Shown: positions 43,477 to 50,954, numbered from the stretch's first letter. The stretch is DNA of 64,000 bases from Bradyrhizobium canariense (GCF_018130465.1 NZ_JAFCKJ010000003.1:496001-560000); one strand, 5' to 3'. Translations and numbers: made by a program. Notes: a model not told the origin generated them from the letters alone.

Positions 43477-43794
43477 TCAGTAACGATCGGTGCCGATGCC
43501 CACGCTCACGCCGGGAGCACGGAAGCCGATGCCGCCGCGTTCCTCGTAGCCGTGGTTGTAGCCGCGGCGCTCGATGTAGCGCTCGCGAGGCGCGTAGCCA
43601 TAGGAATCGCGAACGATGACGCGTCGTTCGCCGCGTTCGCGCCAGCAACGGCCTTCTTCGTTGCAGACCATGCGAACGTTCTGAATGTTGCTGTCCGAGC
43701 TGATGGATTGATCGACAAGGAGAGGCGAAGCCGTGGCTGCGGTCGCAAGGAGCGTACTTGCAGCTATGGCGAAAGAGATTGCAATCTTGTTCAT
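43477..43794 (-). CDS. Small exported hypothetical protein
   Basis: A 105-residue precursor. Signal peptide of about 22 residues (ISFAIAASTLLATAATASPL). The mature part has two cysteines (MVCNEEGRCWRERGERRVIV) and a Tyr/Arg/Gly-rich tail with ERYIERRGYNHGYEERGG. No recognised family. ATG 43794 follows CGGAGAACATA; the longer frame to 44046 overlaps the divergent transglycosylase gene and is rejected. Divergent from the gene at 43895 with 100 bp between starts. Confidence 0.75.
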   Translation of the reverse strand: MNKIAISFAIAASTLLATAATASPLLVDQSISSDSNIQNVRMVCNEEGRCWRERGERRVIVRDSYGYAPRERYIERRGYNHGYEERGGIGFRAPGVSVGIGTDRY

Positions 43795-43894
43795 TATGTT
43801 CTCCGGACGGAATGTGTCGATGATGCAACGGCCCCACCGCTGCATTGTTCCCTTCCCGGAAACTTTAACGTGGCAGATCATTCCCACGAGCCCC

Positions 43895-44692
43895 ATGCCA
43901 GGAAAAGCCAAGCCCCTTCTCCCTCGCCGTCGCAACGCCCGGCGGGGCGCTCGGTGGGCACAAAGGACGTTCGCGCGAGCACCGCGGATGGTTCGCATCG
44001 CGGGTAGCGTGGCGGTGCTGCTTGCAGCCTTCGCGCTGCTGAACATCGTCTATCACGTGCTCCGCAAGCCGACCGAGCTGTTCGTCCTTGTCGGCAACGC
44101 CCTCGACAAGGAGCCGGCCGAGACCTGGCGGCAATACGGGCCCCTGTTCCGCAAGCATTCCACCGCGACGATCACGCCCGAATTGCTGGCCGCGCTGGCG
44201 CAGGTCGAGAGTTCAGGCAATCCGGTGGCGCGCACCTACTGGCGCTGGCGATGGAGCTTCAATCCGCTCGCGATTTACAAGCCCGCCTCCAGCGCCGTCG
44301 GCCTCTTCCAGATGCTGGACGCGGCCTACGCCGACACCGCACGGTTCTGTGTTCGCGGCAACGCGGTCACGGAGACTGGCTGCGGATCGACCTTCCTCTA
44401 CAGCCGCGCGATCCCAAGCCACGCCATCGAGCTGGCATCGGTGTATCTGGACCGCAATGTGGCGCTGGTTCTCTCGCTGGCAGGCGATGTGAAGCCTAGC
44501 GCGCAGCAAAAGCAGGATCTGGCGACCATCATCCATCTCTGCGGCGCAGGCCCCGGCACCGCCTACGCGCGCCGCAAGTTTCAGATGGCATCAGGCGAGC
44601 GCTGCGGCGATCACCTGGTTGCGGGCTACGTTGCCAAGGTCAACGCGATGAAGCGGCAGTTTTTGCGGCTGGCGGCAGATGACGGCAATTAG
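43895..44692 (+). CDS. Lytic transglycosylase, SLT domain, membrane-anchored
   Basis: A 265-residue peptidoglycan lytic transglycosylase. The N-terminus is Arg-rich (RRRNARRGARWAQR) before a hydrophobic anchor at about 32-55. The SLT domain has catalytic Glu-105 in LAALAQVESSGNPVA, the SSAVGLFQMLDAAY motif about 30 residues later, and a late IIHLCGAGPGTAYARRKF. It cleaves glycan strands to form 1,6-anhydroMurNAc ends. ATG 43895 is chosen over the longer frame from 43733. A fragment of the SAVGLFQM region is repeated at 42330-42363. Confidence 0.88.
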   Translation: MPGKAKPLLPRRRNARRGARWAQRTFARAPRMVRIAGSVAVLLAAFALLNIVYHVLRKPTELFVLVGNALDKEPAETWRQYGPLFRKHSTATITPELLAALAQVESSGNPVARTYWRWRWSFNPLAIYKPASSAVGLFQMLDAAYADTARFCVRGNAVTETGCGSTFLYSRAIPSHAIELASVYLDRNVALVLSLAGDVKPSAQQKQDLATIIHLCGAGPGTAYARRKFQMASGERCGDHLVAGYVAKVNAMKRQFLRLAADDGN

Positions 44693-44701
44693 CCGCAATC
44701 C

Positions 44702-44782
44702 GTAGGATGGGTAGAGCACTTGCGAAACCCATCATGCCGTGGCGGCTGATGATGGGTTTCGCTTTCGCTCTACCCATCCTAC
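44702..44782. repeat. Palindromic REP-type repeat, copy B
   Basis: GTAGGATGGGTAGAGC and GCTCTACCCATCCTAC arms identical to copy A (32429-32506), with a different centre. It lies just after the transglycosylase stop. Confidence 0.9.
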
Positions 44783-44831
44783 GCGCTAATCCACCCTGCG
44801 CACCATTCCATGTGGCGTCCGTCGGTGGCCT

Positions 44832-45107
44832 TCACCACCAGTACGGCCAGCGCCAGCCCTCGTAGCGGACATACGACGACACCAAAGGCGGGCCGTAGGG
44901 ATCGACCCGGTCGTCTTCAGGGCGATAACGATAGCGTGGAACAATGTTGTAATCCCACGGCGTCGGCCTGAGCACCGGGACATCCACCCGCAGCCGTGGT
45001 TCATCAACCACGCGGGCCTTCCGCGCCCGGGCTTCGGCATCCGATATCCCGAGGTTGCACAGCACCAGGGCCGTTCCGAGCGCACACGCGACAGTCATGA
45101 TCTTCAT
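44832..45107 (-). CDS. Small exported hypothetical protein
   Basis: A 91-residue precursor. Signal peptide of about 24 residues (MTVACALGTALVLCNLGISD, then AEAR). The mature part is rich in Arg, Pro, Tyr and Trp (VPVLRPTPWDYNIVPRYRYR; ends RYEGWRWPYWW). No recognised domain; similar short Tyr/Trp-rich exported proteins are frequent in Bradyrhizobium. ATG 45107 follows GGAAGGAGACCAACGC, a strong ribosome-binding site, better than the longer frame to 45146. Flanked on both sides by palindromic repeats. Confidence 0.78.
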   Translation of the reverse strand: MKIMTVACALGTALVLCNLGISDAEARARKARVVDEPRLRVDVPVLRPTPWDYNIVPRYRYRPEDDRVDPYGPPLVSSYVRYEGWRWPYWW

Positions 45108-45206
45108 GCGTTGGTCTCCTTCCCCCAAGAGTGCAAAAGGATGCAAAGCAAGGCAAGCCCAATTCGCGCTCGGCTTGCTTGCCGCGCGAAGAGCGACGGA
45201 GCGAAC

Positions 45207-45293
45207 GTAGCCTGGATGGAGCGCAGCGAAATCCGGGGTCTCTTGTCACAGGCGGCCCGGTTCCCGGATTGCGCTGCGCTCCATCCGGGCTAC
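45207..45293. repeat. Palindromic repeat, related family
   Basis: GTAGCCTGGATGGAGCGCAG and CTGCGCTCCATCCGGGCTAC are inverted with one mismatch; the inner part has ATCCGGG/CCCGGAT. Same general design as copies A and B, but a different arm sequence. Confidence 0.85.
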
Positions 45294-45352
45294 AGCTCCC
45301 CGCTGCCGCACCACTTAATCTGGGCGCCCCGCCTGTTGGTTCGCGCGCAACC

Positions 45353-45997
45353 CTACTCCCGCGCCCGGCGCACCGCCTCCGCCAGCTTCATCCTCTGCCT
45401 GTCCCACCGACTCTGCTCGGCCTCGGCGCGCTGATCGAGCGCGGCGCGCTCGGCTTCGATCGCCTCCGCCCGCGCGTCGTGCTCCCGCCTCGCCTCGTCG
45501 AGCGCCGCCTGCGCGCTCGCGACCGCTTTGTCCCGGCGCGCGCGCTCTTTGGCGCGGGCGGCCTCTTCCTTGCGGCGCTCGGCGTCCCGCCGCCGCTCTT
45601 CCTTCTCGAATGCCGCGGCGGCCTTGCGGGCTTGTTGATCGTCAACCTTGCGTGATGGCTTCTTTGCAGCCTTCGCCGGCGGCTTTTTCGGCTCGGACCT
45701 GGCTTTGGATTTTTTTGGCTTGGCCTCGTCGTCAGCGAGATCGGTCGGCAGTGCGGCGTGCTCGGTGAACGGGCCGTTCGATCCGACCGGACGCCTGAGC
45801 ACGACACCGGGGCTCGCCATGGTCGCGGCGACGATGTCGGGGTCGTCGGTCTCCTTCGCGGCGCCCTGATGGAACAGATTGGACCTGGCGCCCCAGGTGT
45901 CCAGCGCCGCCTTCATCGAGGGCGCGGCGACCGCCTGGTCGTAGAAGCCGAGCGAGGTCTGGTAGGTCTTCAGCTTTCTTTTTGCTTTCTTCGGCAT
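45353..45997 (-). CDS. Hypothetical protein with long Lys/Glu/Ala-rich coiled coil
   Basis: A 214-residue protein. The first 95 residues look like a small folded or peptide-binding part (LKTYQTSLGFYDQAVAAPSM, SNLFHQGAAKETDDPDIVAA). Residues of about 95-214 are highly charged, heptad-like and Ala/Arg/Glu-rich (FEKEERRRDAERRKEEAARA), resembling TolA-type helical regions by composition only. I recall it as a conserved Bradyrhizobium hypothetical; function unknown. ATG 45997. No signal peptide. The 218 bp upstream, to the PilZ-XRE gene, contain a candidate dispersed repeat. Confidence 0.78.
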   Translation of the reverse strand: MPKKAKRKLKTYQTSLGFYDQAVAAPSMKAALDTWGARSNLFHQGAAKETDDPDIVAATMASPGVVLRRPVGSNGPFTEHAALPTDLADDEAKPKKSKARSEPKKPPAKAAKKPSRKVDDQQARKAAAAFEKEERRRDAERRKEEAARAKERARRDKAVASAQAALDEARREHDARAEAIEAERAALDQRAEAEQSRWDRQRMKLAEAVRRARE

Positions 45998-46215
45998 GTC
46001 GCCCCACGGCCCGGCGAGGCACCATTACGCGAACCCTCGCCACGATGACATCATGCCCCTGTTTTGCCCGACGGGTCAAACGTCTTTCGGTATCGCCGAA
46101 GTCGGCACGGGGCTGCAATCGAGCTTTTTTTCGGACTTGCAGAACTTTGAAATCCTTAGGGATTTCTACTGTGCATGGGGTTGTTTTCGACGTTTTTGTT
46201 TTGCGGTGGTGCCAA

Positions 46216-46752
46216 CTACGCCGCGTCGACGTCCTCAGGCGCCGGGCCCGCAACGAGCCCGTCGAGACCGACCATCAGGAGATCGGCGATGTGCATGAGC
46301 TGGTAGAGCGGAAGGTCCGCCTCGCCGTTCTCGGCCAGCGACACGAAGGCGGGCGTGGCGCCGATCAGCTCGGCGAGCTGGACTTCGGTGTAGCCGCGCC
46401 TCTCGCGCGCAGCTCTGACGCGCGCACCGATCCCGAGCCGGTGCCGCGACTGCTCGTCCGCGGTCATCATGACGGCCTGCTCGTCCGCGCTCGCATAGCC
46501 ATCGGCGAATGCGCTGCCGATCAGCCTGCCCTTGCGCCAGGCGACCCGGCAGTCCTTGCGCAGTCCGCTGCTGAAGACCAGCGTGAACTGCTCGGCGACC
46601 CAGAGCGAGGCGTTGAGGCCGAGGCGAGCGCCGGTGCCGGAGACATCGCGGATCGTGCAGGGCGCGCTGATGATCTTGCCGGTGCCGTTGTCGAATTCGA
46701 CAATGCCGGTCCGCAACGTGTGATGTCTGACTGCGGCGCGATGCTCGCTCAT
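46216..46752 (-). CDS. PilZ domain fused to XRE helix-turn-helix
   Basis: A 178-residue two-domain protein. Residues 1-95 are a PilZ domain with both cyclic-di-GMP motifs: RxxxR as Arg-5-AAV-Arg-9 and DxSxxG as Asp-36-V-Ser-38-GT-Gly-41. Residues of about 108-172 are a Cro/C1-type helix-turn-helix (LGIGARVRAARERRGYTEVQ; TPAFVSLAENGEADLPLYQL). The arrangement suggests a DNA-binding regulator that responds to c-di-GMP, which is inference. ATG 46752 follows CAGGAGGAACGTCCCGTC; the frame extends to 46995 but into the divergent yjdM region. No gene for making or degrading c-di-GMP lies in the window. Confidence 0.86.
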   Translation of the reverse strand: MSEHRAAVRHHTLRTGIVEFDNGTGKIISAPCTIRDVSGTGARLGLNASLWVAEQFTLVFSSGLRKDCRVAWRKGRLIGSAFADGYASADEQAVMMTADEQSRHRLGIGARVRAARERRGYTEVQLAELIGATPAFVSLAENGEADLPLYQLMHIADLLMVGLDGLVAGPAPEDVDAA

Positions 46753-46960
46753 GACGGGACGTTCCTCCTGGACGCTCCTCCCGCGGCGACGTCGAACCGA
46801 CGCAGCCGCAAATTCCGGACCTCGATACCGCAGAATTTTTCCTGAACTCCTAAATTTCTCCGGGTTCGACCAGGACTGGAAGCCATGGTAAAGGAATTGC
46901 TCCCAATCCATCTTTTCCGGCGGAAAGCGTACGGCGCGCCCGTGACGGGCGACGAGGCGA

Positions 46961-47314
46961 ATGATGACCGACGCGATGAAATGTCCGACCTGCAATTCCG
47001 AGCACGCCTATCAGGATCGTGGCCTCTGGGTCTGCCCGGAATGCGGCCACGAATGGAGCGGCACGGCGGAGGCAGCCGCGGACGCCGCGCCGGACGCCGG
47101 CGTGCGCGATGCCAACGGCAATGTGCTCGCCGACGGCGATAGCGTCATCGTGATCAAGGACCTCAAGGTCAAAGGCTCCTCCTCCGTCGTCAAAGGCGGC
47201 ACCAAGGTCCGCAACATCCGCCTGCAGGACGCCACCGACGGCCACGACATCGCCTGCAAGATCGACGGCATCGGCGCGATGAATCTGAAATCGGAGTTCG
47301 TGAGGAAGGCGTAA
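46961..47314 (+). CDS. yjdM: YjdM/PhnA-family zinc-ribbon protein
   Basis: A 117-residue protein matching the YjdM (PhnA) family: an N-terminal zinc ribbon with [20 protein letters not shown] and CGHEW (four cysteines), then the family core [39 protein letters not shown] and [20 protein letters not shown]. Once called alkylphosphonate utilisation protein PhnA, but it is not part of the C-P lyase; true role unknown. ATG 46961 (or 46964) after GACGAGGCGA. Divergent from the PilZ-XRE gene, so possibly a target. Confidence 0.95.
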   Translation: MMTDAMKCPTCNSEHAYQDRGLWVCPECGHEWSGTAEAAADAAPDAGVRDANGNVLADGDSVIVIKDLKVKGSSSVVKGGTKVRNIRLQDATDGHDIACKIDGIGAMNLKSEFVRKA

Positions 47315-47347
47315 GCCGGGGCCCCGGGCTCGCCGGGCCGGCTTTTT
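47313..47347 (+). terminator. Terminator after yjdM
   Basis: AAGCCGGGGCCCCGGGCTCG followed by CCGGGCCGGCTTTTT forms an interrupted GC-rich stem with a clear T-run directly after the stop. Confidence 0.8.
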
Positions 47348-47529
47348 CCCCGACCGGTGGGGGTGAACGGTCAGCCCGTCGCCAACAGGCGTCCAGTGAT
47401 CAAAAGTGGACATACGCGGCTGCGCCAGACCGCTACCTATCAATCGACATCCGCACGACCAATTCTTGGGAGGCCGCTCTGCGAGGACCGCCAACAAGGC
47501 ACGCGACCTGGCCAAACCCGACCGATGAC

Positions 47530-47715
47530 ATGTTCGACAATCTGAGCGATCAGGGCGTTTTGCAACTGTACGAAAACATCCGGCATCAGGTTGCCGCCGA
47601 CAAGGCGCTCGGAGGCAGGTATCGGCTGCTCGGCAAATCCGCCAGCGAACGCGCCGAACGGCTCGGGCGGGAGCTGACGAGCCGCGGGGTCAAGTTTATC
47701 GCCATCGATTGGTAA
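47530..47715 (+). CDS. Small conserved hypothetical protein
   Basis: A 61-residue soluble protein (MFDNLSDQGVLQLYENIRHQ, SASERAERLGRELTSRGVKF, ending IAIDW), mostly helical. I recall very similar short proteins as recurring hypotheticals in Bradyrhizobium, which together with GC-biased third positions supports coding. There is no strong ribosome-binding site at ATG 47530, and no family name. Upstream 47348-47529 is non-coding. It is convergent with the EamA gene at 47737 with a 21-bp gap. Confidence 0.62.
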   Translation: MFDNLSDQGVLQLYENIRHQVAADKALGGRYRLLGKSASERAERLGRELTSRGVKFIAIDW

Positions 47716-47736
47716 GCGCCGCTCGGAGGCCGCGAT

Positions 47737-48654
47737 CTATCGCTGCCGCTGCGCCAGATAGAACCCGCACAGCACCGTGACGAGCCCTGCCGTCTGCAAC
47801 ATTGTCGGCGGCTCGCCGAGCAGGAGCCAGCCGGTAAGCACCGTCAGCGCCGGCACGCAGGCGGGGACAACGGCGGCGCGGGCGACGCCGAGGCGCTGGA
47901 CCGAGACGGCGAACAGATAAAGCGCAGCGGGGCCTGCAAGCACGCCCTGCGCCAGCGCCTGGATGGCGTTCTCACCGATACCGATCGCCGCGATCCGCGC
48001 GAGCCCGCCGGTCATGAGGTAGATCGGCAACAGCAGCAGCGACAGCACGTTGATGACGAGCGCGGCCGACACGGCGGAGACACGCCAGTGGCGCAGCAGC
48101 GTGCCGAAACCTGCGAACATCAATCCGGTCAGCACGAAGATCAGATCGCCCAGCACGCCGTCGGCGCCGATATGGCCGATCGATTCCGCGCCGATCACGC
48201 CGAGCCCGCCGACGATGACGAGGGCGCCGGCGAGGCGCGAGGCGGAGACATGTTCCTTCAGGAACAAGGCGGCGAGCAGCAGGCCGCCGAGCGTCGCGCA
48301 GGAGGGCTGGATCACGCTGCCATGGCCGAGCGGCACGAACAGAAAGCCAGTATAGGAGATCAGCGACATGACCGGGCCGCCGAGCACCATCAGCGCAAGG
48401 CCCCTGCCCCAGCCGATGCCGCAGAGATCGGAGATCCCGGCGCGCATCACCAGCGGCAGAAACGCGATGCCGGACCAGACATAGCGATGCACGAGCAGAT
48501 CGACCGGCGTGAAGCCGAGCTTGAGGCCATGCCGCGTGCCGGCAAAGCCGAGCGCCCAGAACAGCGCCGCGGCGAGGCCGCAGAGCACACCGACAAGCGC
48601 CGCTGCCTGATCGTTCTTCTGAATGAGAGCGTCAGCGCTCGTTCGCTGATCCAT
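47737..48654 (-). CDS. EamA/DMT-superfamily transporter
   Basis: A 305-residue inner-membrane protein with ten helices in two EamA repeats; the second repeat starts near GADGVLGDLIFVLTGLMFAGFG. N-terminal helix AALVGVLCGLAAALFWALGF; conserved Gly/Pro features in GVARAAVVPACVPALTVLTG and the C-terminal LGEPPTMLQTAGLVTVLCGF. Likely an exporter of a small metabolite; substrate unknown. ATG 48654. An NTF2-like gene follows 32 bp upstream (48687-49154) on the same strand, so they may be co-transcribed. Confidence 0.88.
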   Translation of the reverse strand: MDQRTSADALIQKNDQAAALVGVLCGLAAALFWALGFAGTRHGLKLGFTPVDLLVHRYVWSGIAFLPLVMRAGISDLCGIGWGRGLALMVLGGPVMSLISYTGFLFVPLGHGSVIQPSCATLGGLLLAALFLKEHVSASRLAGALVIVGGLGVIGAESIGHIGADGVLGDLIFVLTGLMFAGFGTLLRHWRVSAVSAALVINVLSLLLLPIYLMTGGLARIAAIGIGENAIQALAQGVLAGPAALYLFAVSVQRLGVARAAVVPACVPALTVLTGWLLLGEPPTMLQTAGLVTVLCGFYLAQRQR

Positions 48655-48686
48655 GGAGCATGCCTTATGTCAGCGCGCGACCAGGC

Positions 48687-49154
48687 TCAACCCACGCGGT
48701 TGCAGGGCTGGCACGCGGCGGAAACTGCGCCTGCGCATCGAGCCTCCTCGCCGAACACCATCCGCCATCCCTTCCGCGTGTCCATGTATTCCCGCACCTC
48801 GCGGATCTTGTCGCCGGCCACCGTGAACACGAAGCAATAGTCGTTCTCGTACGGCCTGCCGCCCGCGAGCGTGGCGCGCATCCGCTCCTCCACGATCACG
48901 ACATCGCCGTCGGCATAGACGCCGCGAAAGGCGATGTCGATCCCGGAAAACATCCTGTGCATCTCCTGCGCGATGAAGCGCGCGATTGCTTGCGCGCCGA
49001 TCATGTGGTCGGTGTGATCGAGCGCGACCGCGGTGGCGTTGCCCTTCGGCGCGATCCATTCGGCGTCGTCCGTGAACAGCGCGGCGATGCGCATCGAGTC
49101 GCGTGTTGAAAAAATCTTCCAGGCGTTGAGGACGATGTCTTTCGGGTTGGTCAC
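48687..49154 (-). CDS. NTF2-like (SnoaL-type) protein
   Basis: A 155-residue cone-fold protein of the nuclear-transport-factor-2/SnoaL superfamily: IVLNAWKIFSTRDSMRIAAL, FTDDAEWIAPKGNATAV, AIARFIAQEMHRMFSGIDIA and a final DKIREVREYMDTRKGWRMVF. Members are isomerases, hydrolases or binding proteins, so the activity is open. The C-terminal tail (about 20 residues with two Cys) extends beyond the fold. GTG start at 49154 follows GGAGCCCCGCC. Upstream of the EamA gene on the same strand. Confidence 0.85.
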   Translation of the reverse strand: MTNPKDIVLNAWKIFSTRDSMRIAALFTDDAEWIAPKGNATAVALDHTDHMIGAQAIARFIAQEMHRMFSGIDIAFRGVYADGDVVIVEERMRATLAGGRPYENDYCFVFTVAGDKIREVREYMDTRKGWRMVFGEEARCAGAVSAACQPCNRVG

Positions 49155-49278
49155 GGCGGGGCTCCAAAACTGGCATTGAACGGGGCTTGCATCGAGGGCG
49201 GCCTTCTACGCCGCCCTGCACATCGCGGCTCGCCGCAATCGGACTCGGTCATCCCGCGGCCCTTCCGCCGGCGCGACT

Positions 49279-49860
49279 ATGCGCTATCATCGGGCCATGC
49301 TGAGCTTTGACGTCTGCAATGCAGCGCGCCTGCGCCGCGATCCCCGCTATGACGGCCGCTTCTTCACGGCGGTGAAGACCACGGGCATCTATTGCCGCCC
49401 GGTCTGTCCGGCCAAGCAGCCGCTGACGCGCAACGTCGCCTACTATCCATCAGCCGCCGCGGCCGAAGCCGCAGGCTTCCGCCCTTGCCTGCGATGCCGT
49501 CCCGAGACCGCGCCGTTCTGCCCGGCCTGGAACGGCACGCGCTCGACGGTCGCACGCGCGGTGAAGCTCATCAACGAGGGCGCGCTCGACGAGGATTCGG
49601 TGGTATCTCTCGCGATGCGGCTCGGCATCTCCTCGCGTCATCTGGCGCGATTGTTCGAGCGCCACGTCGGCGCCACGCCGCAGCAGCTTGCGAAGACGCT
49701 GCGCGTCCAGCGCGCAAAACGCCTTCTCGATGCCGGCGATCACACCATGACTGACATCGCATTCCAGGCCGGCTTCGGCAGCCTGCGCCGTTTCAACGCC
49801 GCCTTCGCAGAGCTCTACGGCCGCTCGCCGTCGAGCCTGCGCTTATCGAAGCATGCGTAG
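49279..49860 (+). CDS. Ada-like methylphosphotriester sensor with AraC helix-turn-helix (no alkyltransferase domain)
   Basis: A 193-residue protein matching the N-terminal half of Ada. Residues of about 10-80 are the Zn-binding methyl-acceptor domain with Cys-39, Cys-43, Cys-70 and Cys-73 (GIYCRPVCPAKQP; FRPCLRCRPE); Cys-39 would accept a methyl group from a DNA phosphotriester. Residues of about 95-190 are an AraC-type HTH (LAMRLGISSRHLARLFERHV; DIAFQAGFGSLRRFNAAFAE). The C-terminal O6-methylguanine transferase domain is absent, as in Bacillus AdaA. Methylation would turn it into an activator of repair genes. ATG 49279 or 49297. Confidence 0.92.
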   Translation: MRYHRAMLSFDVCNAARLRRDPRYDGRFFTAVKTTGIYCRPVCPAKQPLTRNVAYYPSAAAAEAAGFRPCLRCRPETAPFCPAWNGTRSTVARAVKLINEGALDEDSVVSLAMRLGISSRHLARLFERHVGATPQQLAKTLRVQRAKRLLDAGDHTMTDIAFQAGFGSLRRFNAAFAELYGRSPSSLRLSKHA

Positions 49861-49864
49861 CCCG

Positions 49865-50011
49865 TCAGAAAAACCCGGGGCTGAGATCGAGCCCGTACGT
49901 CAGGCTCAGAACGAACACGAACAGCGCGGCGGCTGCGAACAAGGCGAGATGCCTGAGAATGAACGCGCGCGGTGAGGCGCTTGCAACAACGGCTTTCTGT
50001 GCAACGGGCAT
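49865..50011 (-). CDS. Small single-pass membrane protein
   Basis: A 48-residue protein starting at ATG 50011 behind TGGAGTAGTC. A basic N-terminus is followed by one hydrophobic helix (LALFAAAALFVFVLSLTYGL) and a short tail ending SPGFF. No known family. It ends 4 bp past the Ada-like gene's stop on the opposite strand. The 310 bp upstream, 50012-50321, hold only the terminator at 50219-50254 and no other gene that I can support. Confidence 0.6.
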   Translation of the reverse strand: MPVAQKAVVASASPRAFILRHLALFAAAALFVFVLSLTYGLDLSPGFF

Positions 50012-50218
50012 GACTACTCCATTATGAAAAAGATTCTTGGCCGCTCAATAAGCGACGCGCGCATCAAGCGCCCCGATCTGAAAAGCAACTATTAAAGAGA
50101 TCACACTCGCTTTGAACGGCCATACACAACCGGCACGTCACCTCGATTTTTCTCGGATTTTTCTTGCCGCAACTTTCTCGGTCCGCGCACCGCCGCGCCA
50201 GATCATGACTCGCTACGC

Positions 50219-50254
50219 AAAAAAAAGACCGCGCTCCCGAAAGGGAACGCGGTC
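50219..50254 (-). terminator. Rho-independent terminator (minus strand)
   Basis: On the minus strand GACCGCGTTCCC-TTTC-GGGAGCGCGGTC is followed by a run of T. It lies about 70 bp past the stop of the 50322-50576 gene. Confidence 0.9.
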
Positions 50255-50321
50255 CAGGCAGGCTCGGGAGGAAACGAGCCCGCTTCACTTTGGCTTGACG
50301 CTGGCTTGTGGCGCCCCCAGA

Positions 50322-50576
50322 TCAGCGGGCGCTGCCCGTCGTGACATCGGCGGTCTTCACCTTGCGCGGCGACAGAACGCGGGTCTGGTGGACCGAAGCG
50401 ACCGTGGTGGGCGCCGAGGCCTGCTGCTCGACATGCGCGGCACCGAGCACGCGCACCTGCATCGGGGACACCGGAAAACCGTTGGCCTCGTAAGTCGGCA
50501 GCTCGGCGGCGAAAGCCGCGGTGCTGCCCGCGATCGTCAGGATGGCGGCGGCGATCGACAGAGTTTTCTTGTTCAT
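50322..50576 (-). CDS. Small exported hypothetical protein
   Basis: An 84-residue precursor. Signal peptide of about 23 residues (TLSIAAAILTIAGSTAAFAA). The mature part (ELPTYEANGFPVSPMQVRVL) contains the LPTYEANGFPVSPMQ segment that I associate with a family of short exported proteins in Bradyrhizobium; function unknown. ATG 50576 follows CAGGAGCATCACCA. The extended frame to 50696 runs into the promoter region, where a spaced direct repeat lies. Confidence 0.8.
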   Translation of the reverse strand: MNKKTLSIAAAILTIAGSTAAFAAELPTYEANGFPVSPMQVRVLGAAHVEQQASAPTTVASVHQTRVLSPRKVKTADVTTGSAR

Positions 50577-50624
50577 TGGTGATGCTCCTGAATGAAACGT
50601 TCGGAGCACATTTAAGCGCGTTTT

Positions 50625-50658
50625 GCTGCATTGCGACATGCGCTGCTGCATTGCAACA
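50625..50658. promoter_or_regulatory. Phased direct repeat upstream of the exported-protein gene
   Basis: GCTGCATTGCGACA (50625-50638) and GCTGCATTGCAACA (50645-50658) repeat with a 20-bp period, about two helical turns, 49-82 bp upstream of the ATG at 50576. The geometry suits a regulator binding the same DNA face twice. TGCAATGCAGC-like sequence also resembles known activator half-sites, but no regulator is assigned. Confidence 0.5.
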
Positions 50659-50750
50659 ACGCGTCCGGTGCATGGCAATATGTTTAATGCGCACAAGGCT
50701 TTGGCCGAATCACCGCCGGTTGCGACATGACACTTTTGTGAGAGCGGCGG

Positions 50751-50954
50751 TCAGCCGCCGAGCACATGGCCCCAGCCGTCGAAGACGTAGGCCTTCCAGA
50801 TCACGGTTCCATCCTCGCCCGGCCGGCTGGCGCGCGGGTAATCGTCGGCCTGATCAGCGGTCCAGGTGATGATCGTATCTGAGAGCAGATCGTGCAGGAT
50901 GGCGGGCTCGGTGGGATCAAAGGCGTCCATGGGACGAAGCGATGAATGCGTCAT
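50751..50954 (-). CDS. Small hypothetical protein
   Basis: A 67-residue soluble protein (FDPTEPAILHDLLSDTIITW, GEDGTVIWKAYVFDGWGHVL). ATG 50954 (MTHSSLRPM...) is preferred; the frame is open to 51014 and an internal ATG is at position 9. No family recognised; acidic, with no signal or membrane segment. It lies downstream of the Flp pilin gene on the same strand with a 63-bp gap. Confidence 0.55.
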   Translation of the reverse strand: MTHSSLRPMDAFDPTEPAILHDLLSDTIITWTADQADDYPRASRPGEDGTVIWKAYVFDGWGHVLGG

